Assembly (NCBI GenBank): GCA_025458755.1
Contig: JALORT010000140.1
Location: 1-6,316, forward strand
From: Methylotetracoccus sp.
GTDB lineage: Bacteria > Pseudomonadota > Gammaproteobacteria > Methylococcales > Methylococcaceae
DNA length: 6,316 nt
Reading direction: 5' to 3'
The position numbers were made by a program, and so were the translations under genes. Numbering within the stretch: position 1 is the stretch's first letter; the number at the start of each line of letters is the position of its first letter. The notes beneath the pieces were generated by a model. The model was given only the letters and a program-made list of their open reading frames with translations, made no database searches and had not been told where the DNA came from. Of the stretch, positions 1-6,316 are shown piece by piece.

Positions 1-996
1 ACCTTCGACAGCTTCGTCGAAGGGAAATCCAACCAATTGGCGAAAGCAGCTTCAATTCAGGTGGCGCAGAATGTCGGTCGGGCTTACAACCCGTTGTTCG
101 TGTATGGCGGGGTTGGCCTTGGGAAGACCCACCTGATGCATGCGATCGGCAATGACATCCTAAAGGCCAACCCGGCGGCCAACATCGTTTATCTGCATTC
201 GGAGCGGTTCGTATCCGACATGGTGAATGCACTTCAACACAATGCGATCAACGCGTTCAAGGAATATTATCGGACGGTCGACGCGCTGCTGATCGACGAT
301 ATCCAGTTTTTCGCCGGTAAGGAACGCTCACAGGAGGAGTTCTTCCATACCTTCAACACCTTGCTCGAAAACAAGCACCAGGTGGTTCTCACCTGCGATC
401 GCTACCCGAAGGAGATCAAGGGACTGGAGGAACGATTGAAGTCGCGATTCGGCTGGGGGTTGCCGGTGGCGGTCGAACCGCCGGACCTCGAGACACGGGT
501 CGCTATATTGCAGAGTAAGGCGCAGTTGGCTGGGGTGGAGTTGCCGCACGAGGTGGCGATTTTCATCGGCAAACGGATACGCTCCAACATTCGCGAGCTG
601 GAAGGTGCATTGCGCCGGGTGATCGCCAATTCGCAATTCACCGGCCGTGACATCACGCTTGATTTTGCCAAGGAGGCATTGCGCGATCTGATTGCGTTGC
701 AGGATCGGTTGATCAATGTGGAAAACATCCAGAAGACCGTGGCTGAATACTTCCGGATCCGAACCGCCGACCTGCTCTCGAGCAAACGTAATCGGTCAGT
801 CGCGCGGCCGCGACAGATCGCGATGGCGCTGGCTAAAGAGTTGACCAACCACAGCTTGCCGGAGATCGGGCAGATGTTTGGCGGGCGCGATCATACGACG
901 GTCCTGCACGCCTGCAGAAAAGTGAGAGAGCTGAAGGAGAGTGACAGTAAGCTTCTCGAAGACTTCTCGAATCTGCTGAGGACGCTCTCCAACTGA
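1..996 (+). CDS. dnaA: Chromosomal replication initiator DnaA (5' truncated)
   Basis: DnaA is the AAA+ ATPase that binds origin boxes as an ATP-bound filament and melts the duplex. The reading frame is open from base 1 ([17 protein letters not shown], matching about residue 140 of the 467-residue E. coli protein), so roughly the first 140 residues (domains I and II) lie outside the window. An internal TTG at 37 is not a real start. Visible motifs, in window residues: Walker A GGVGLGKT at 36-43 (bases 106-129); Walker B LLIDDIQ from bases 286-306; sensor 1 LTCDRYP, with Cys where E. coli has Ser; the box VII arginine in [10 protein letters not shown]; sensor 2 in [11 protein letters not shown]; and the domain IV signature [14 protein letters not shown] at bases 880-921, which contacts the DnaA box. 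The C-terminus [11 protein letters not shown] matches the family end, stop TGA 994-996. It is first in a co-directional run ahead of dnaN. Identity is certain; start and promoter are not visible. Confidence 0.98.
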   Translation, partial: TFDSFVEGKSNQLAKAASIQVAQNVGRAYNPLFVYGGVGLGKTHLMHAIGNDILKANPAANIVYLHSERFVSDMVNALQHNAINAFKEYYRTVDALLIDDIQFFAGKERSQEEFFHTFNTLLENKHQVVLTCDRYPKEIKGLEERLKSRFGWGLPVAVEPPDLETRVAILQSKAQLAGVELPHEVAIFIGKRIRSNIRELEGALRRVIANSQFTGRDITLDFAKEALRDLIALQDRLINVENIQKTVAEYFRIRTADLLSSKRNRSVARPRQIAMALAKELTNHSLPEIGQMFGGRDHTTVLHACRKVRELKESDSKLLEDFSNLLRTLSN

Positions 997-1036
997 GGTT
1001 CGCTTCTGCGGCATCAGCAACGACCGATAAGACGAT

Positions 1037-1040
1037 AGGA
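1037..1040 (+). promoter_or_regulatory. Ribosome binding site of dnaN
   Basis: An AGGA core sits 11 bases before the ATG at 1052, a somewhat long spacing but the only Shine-Dalgarno-like run in the dnaA-dnaN gap. An in-frame TAA at 1028-1030 upstream of it rules out any earlier dnaN start, which supports the ATG at 1052. Confidence 0.55.
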
Positions 1041-1051
1041 CAGAATTCCGG

Positions 1052-2149
1052 ATGAAGTTTTCAATCTCTAGGGAAGGCTTCTTAACTCCCCTGCAGCAGA
1101 TCGTCGGGGTCATCGAACGCCGCCAAACGCTCCCGATCCTGGGTAACGTACTGTTGAAGCTGGATCAGGGTGAACTGGAATTGACCGGCACGGATCTCGA
1201 GGTTCAGCTTGTGACGCGCATTGAGGTGGAGAGCGCCGATCAGGGCCGAATCACCGTGCCGGCAAGAAAGCTGCTCGATATCTGCCGTTTGCTGCCGGAC
1301 AAGTGCGAGCTGGCGCTGGATTGTCGCGACGAACGCTTTCATGTCAGATCCGGGCGCAGTCGCTTCGTATTGAGTACGATGCCGGGAGAGAACTACCCTC
1401 AGTTCGACACCGGCGTCGCCGACCGCACCCTGGATCTGGAAAGCCGCACACTGCGGCGCGCGATGGAGAAGACGCTGTTCGCCATGGCGCAGCAGGACGT
1501 GCGCTACTACCTCAACGGTTTGCTGTTCGAAATCGACGGTCATACCATCCGTGCAGTCGCTTCCGACGGCCACCGTCTGGCGTTGTTCGAAGATGAAGTC
1601 GGGTTGGAGATCGCGCCCGCGCAGGCCATCATTCCGCGGAAAGGGGTGTTGGAGCTTTTTCGTTTGTTGGCGGACGCAGACACCGATCTGAGGATGGAGC
1701 TGGCGTCCAATTCGGTGCGCGTGATGATGAAGGCGTCTTGTTTTTCCTCGAAGCTGATCGAGGGTCGTTTTCCCGATTACCGGCGCGTGATGCCGAGCCG
1801 TACCAGTCGCAAAGTGGTCACCGATAAGCTGGATTTGAAGGCGGCGCTGACCCGCGTCTCGGTGCTATCGACGGAGAAGTATCGCGGCGTAAGTCTTGAG
1901 ATCGAGCCGGGGATATTGCGGCTGCAAACGCAAAATCCGGAACATGAGGAGGCGGAAGAGGAGATTCCGATCGAATTCGAAGGCGAAGCGTTCAGCTCGG
2001 GATTCAACGCTGCTTACCTGCTGGATGCGGTTGGTAACATCGAGTCTGAAGAAGTGTCACTCTCCTTCGCCGACAGTAATGGCAGCTGTCTCGTTGAGGA
2101 CTGCAAGGATCAACGCTTCCGCTACATCGTGATGCCGATGCGAATTTGA
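1052..2149 (+). CDS. dnaN: DNA polymerase III beta subunit (sliding clamp)
   Basis: DnaN forms the homodimeric ring that tethers polymerase III and many repair proteins to DNA. The product is 365 residues (E. coli 366) and starts MKFSISREGFLTPLQQ, typical of gammaproteobacterial clamps. The three repeated clamp domains cover roughly residues 1-120, 125-245 and 246-365. Recognisable stretches are RRQTLPILGNVLL and LTGTDLEVQL (domain 1), YYLNGLLFEI and SDGHRLALFE (domain 2, lining the partner-binding cleft), EGRFPDYRRVMP (domain 2-3 junction) and the C-terminal YIVMPMRI, which forms the other wall of the pocket bound by clamp-binding motifs. The ATG is the first start after an in-frame TAA at 1028-1030. 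It lies 55 bases after dnaA and is probably co-transcribed with it (inferred from spacing and strand). Nothing appears truncated or unusual. Confidence 0.98.
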   Translation: MKFSISREGFLTPLQQIVGVIERRQTLPILGNVLLKLDQGELELTGTDLEVQLVTRIEVESADQGRITVPARKLLDICRLLPDKCELALDCRDERFHVRSGRSRFVLSTMPGENYPQFDTGVADRTLDLESRTLRRAMEKTLFAMAQQDVRYYLNGLLFEIDGHTIRAVASDGHRLALFEDEVGLEIAPAQAIIPRKGVLELFRLLADADTDLRMELASNSVRVMMKASCFSSKLIEGRFPDYRRVMPSRTSRKVVTDKLDLKAALTRVSVLSTEKYRGVSLEIEPGILRLQTQNPEHEEAEEEIPIEFEGEAFSSGFNAAYLLDAVGNIESEEVSLSFADSNGSCLVEDCKDQRFRYIVMPMRI

Positions 2150-2220
2150 CGTCGGCGATTTTCGGCGCTGTTGCCAGCAGTCCTGGCTGTCGATGGGTGT
2201 CTTGGGTGGCGTGACAATCC

Positions 2221-5725
<3,505 letters not shown>

Positions 5726-5758
5726 AATGGATGTAGGCAAGGCGCGAGCCAGCCACGT

Positions 5759-5777
5759 GACTCCTCGTCGGGGAGTC
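5759..5777 (+). other. Short hairpin in the gyrB-lgt gap, function unclear
   Basis: GACTCC (5759-5764) and GGAGTC (5772-5777) can form a 6-bp stem, extendable by one G-T pair, around a loop of about 5 bases. It begins 33 bases after the gyrB stop. No run of T follows, so it does not meet the usual form of an intrinsic terminator; it could be an mRNA 3'-end stabiliser or chance. The rest of the 153-base gap (5726-5878) shows no convincing -35/-10 pair, tRNA or repeat. Confidence 0.3.
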
Positions 5778-5878
5778 TGCCGTCAACCAGCAGCGGTCAT
5801 CGTAGAGGTGGCTTGCGGTACCGTGGTGTGCCGCGCAGCCGCATGATCGGATCGCTCTAACCGCCGCGAAGAAACCCA

Positions 5879-6316
5879 ATGCTCTCTTATCCGCACATCG
5901 ATCCGGTCGCGATTAGCCTCGGCCCCGTGAAGATCCACTGGTACGGGTTGATGTATGTGATCGGCATCGGGGCGGCCTGGTGGCTCGCACGCCGTCGGGC
6001 CACGCAGCCCGATTCTCCCTGGACGGTGACACAGGTCGAGGATTTGATCTTCAGTGCTGCATTGGGCCTGGTGCTCGGCGGGCGTATTGGCTACATGCTC
6101 TTCTACAATTTAGCGGGCTTTCTCTCGGATCCCTTGATGATTTTCCGCGTCTGGGAAGGGGGTATGGCCTTCCACGGGGGATTGCTGGGGGTTCTGTTGG
6201 CCCTTTGGTACTACGGTCGGCGTCAGGGCATCGGCTTCCTGGCGCTCGGCGACTTTATTGCGCCGTACGTACCGATCGGACTCGGTGCCGGCCGGATCGG
6301 AAACTTCATCAACGGT
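5879..6316 (+). CDS. lgt: Prolipoprotein diacylglyceryl transferase Lgt (3' truncated)
   Basis: Lgt is the inner-membrane enzyme that moves the diacylglyceryl group of phosphatidylglycerol onto the lipobox cysteine of prolipoproteins, the first step of bacterial lipoprotein maturation. The first 146 codons are present and the frame runs off the window end, so about half the usual ~270-290 residues are missing. The start [16 protein letters not shown] and the [18 protein letters not shown] membrane helix at 20-37 are typical. Next come a second hydrophobic segment with [11 protein letters not shown], the [16 protein letters not shown] block with the catalytic-region His99 (E. coli His103), and [12 protein letters not shown] at the edge with Arg139 (E. 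coli Arg143). The essential Glu just after this signature lies beyond the window. An in-frame TAA at 5858-5860, with no other start codon before 5879, fixes the ATG. Only a weak purine run (GAAGAA, 5868-5873) precedes it. Lgt more often neighbours thyA; its position after gyrB is unusual. Confidence 0.97.
   Translation, partial: MLSYPHIDPVAISLGPVKIHWYGLMYVIGIGAAWWLARRRATQPDSPWTVTQVEDLIFSAALGLVLGGRIGYMLFYNLAGFLSDPLMIFRVWEGGMAFHGGLLGVLLALWYYGRRQGIGFLALGDFIAPYVPIGLGAGRIGNFING

Noticed and set aside
717..725. TGTGGAAAA inside dnaA as a DnaA box (reverse strand TTTTCCACA)
   Set aside because: It fits only a relaxed consensus, stands alone inside coding sequence, and has no neighbouring boxes or AT-rich unwinding element.
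997..1051. dnaA-dnaN gap as the replication origin
   Set aside because: Only 55 bases with no DnaA box and no AT-rich stretch; the origin is probably upstream of dnaA, outside the window.
2173..2187. GCCAG...CTGGC stem in the dnaN-recF gap as a terminator
   Set aside because: Only a 5-bp stem with no T run, so chance is at least as likely.
5749..5764. A third CACGTG core (5754-5759) after gyrB as a possible parS
   Set aside because: Only the CACGTG core and the immediately outer C fit; the GTTC/GAAC arms needed for ParB recognition are absent.
5727..5846. A 39-codon open frame in the gyrB-lgt gap
   Set aside because: No ribosome site, no recognisable protein features and an Arg/Ala/Val-rich composition expected of GC-rich non-coding DNA.
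5887..5895. TTATCCGCA at the lgt start as a DnaA box
   Set aside because: One mismatch to the strict box, isolated, and in codons for the conserved Lgt N-terminus; chance is likely.

Overview
The window reads as the replication-origin-proximal gene cluster of a gammaproteobacterial chromosome. Genes run in the order dnaA (5' end cut off), dnaN, recF, gyrB, then the start of lgt, all on the + strand. Protein similarity, judged from memory against the E. coli and Pseudomonas proteins, is high throughout. GyrB carries the large insert in its TOPRIM half that is typical of Gram-negative gyrases, and at 804 residues it matches the E. coli length. Together with the dnaA-dnaN-recF-gyrB order this points to Gammaproteobacteria. 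Two ParB-binding (parS) palindromes argue against the enterobacterial and Pasteurella lineages, which lack chromosomal ParABS. A pseudomonad-like, xanthomonad-like or purple-sulfur-like gammaproteobacterium is plausible, but I cannot name a genus. Base composition looks moderately GC-rich and even; nothing looks horizontally acquired.

Layout: 1-996 holds the AAA+ and DNA-binding domains of DnaA. After a 55-base gap come dnaN (1052-2149), a 71-base gap, recF (2221-3303), a 7-base gap and gyrB (3311-5725). A 153-base gap then precedes lgt (5879 to the window end, 3' truncated). No RNA genes, insertion sequences, CRISPR arrays or convincing intrinsic terminators were seen. No gene-free stretch exceeds 300 bases.

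How it works together: DnaA opens the origin, DnaN is the sliding clamp of the replicase, RecF helps load RecA at gaps behind stalled forks, and GyrB is the ATPase subunit that relieves supercoiling ahead of the fork. Lgt is unrelated envelope housekeeping (lipoprotein acylation) and is an unusual neighbour for gyrB.

The most interesting non-gene signal is a pair of parS palindromes written into the recF coding sequence, 615 bp apart. One is a perfect 16-mer and the other differs at one outer base. Both encode the same pentapeptide FHVEH, so recF doubles here as part of the chromosome's centromere-like segregation site. This combination is not a new system, but it is a clear case of dual-use sequence. 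I found no evidence for an undescribed system in the window.
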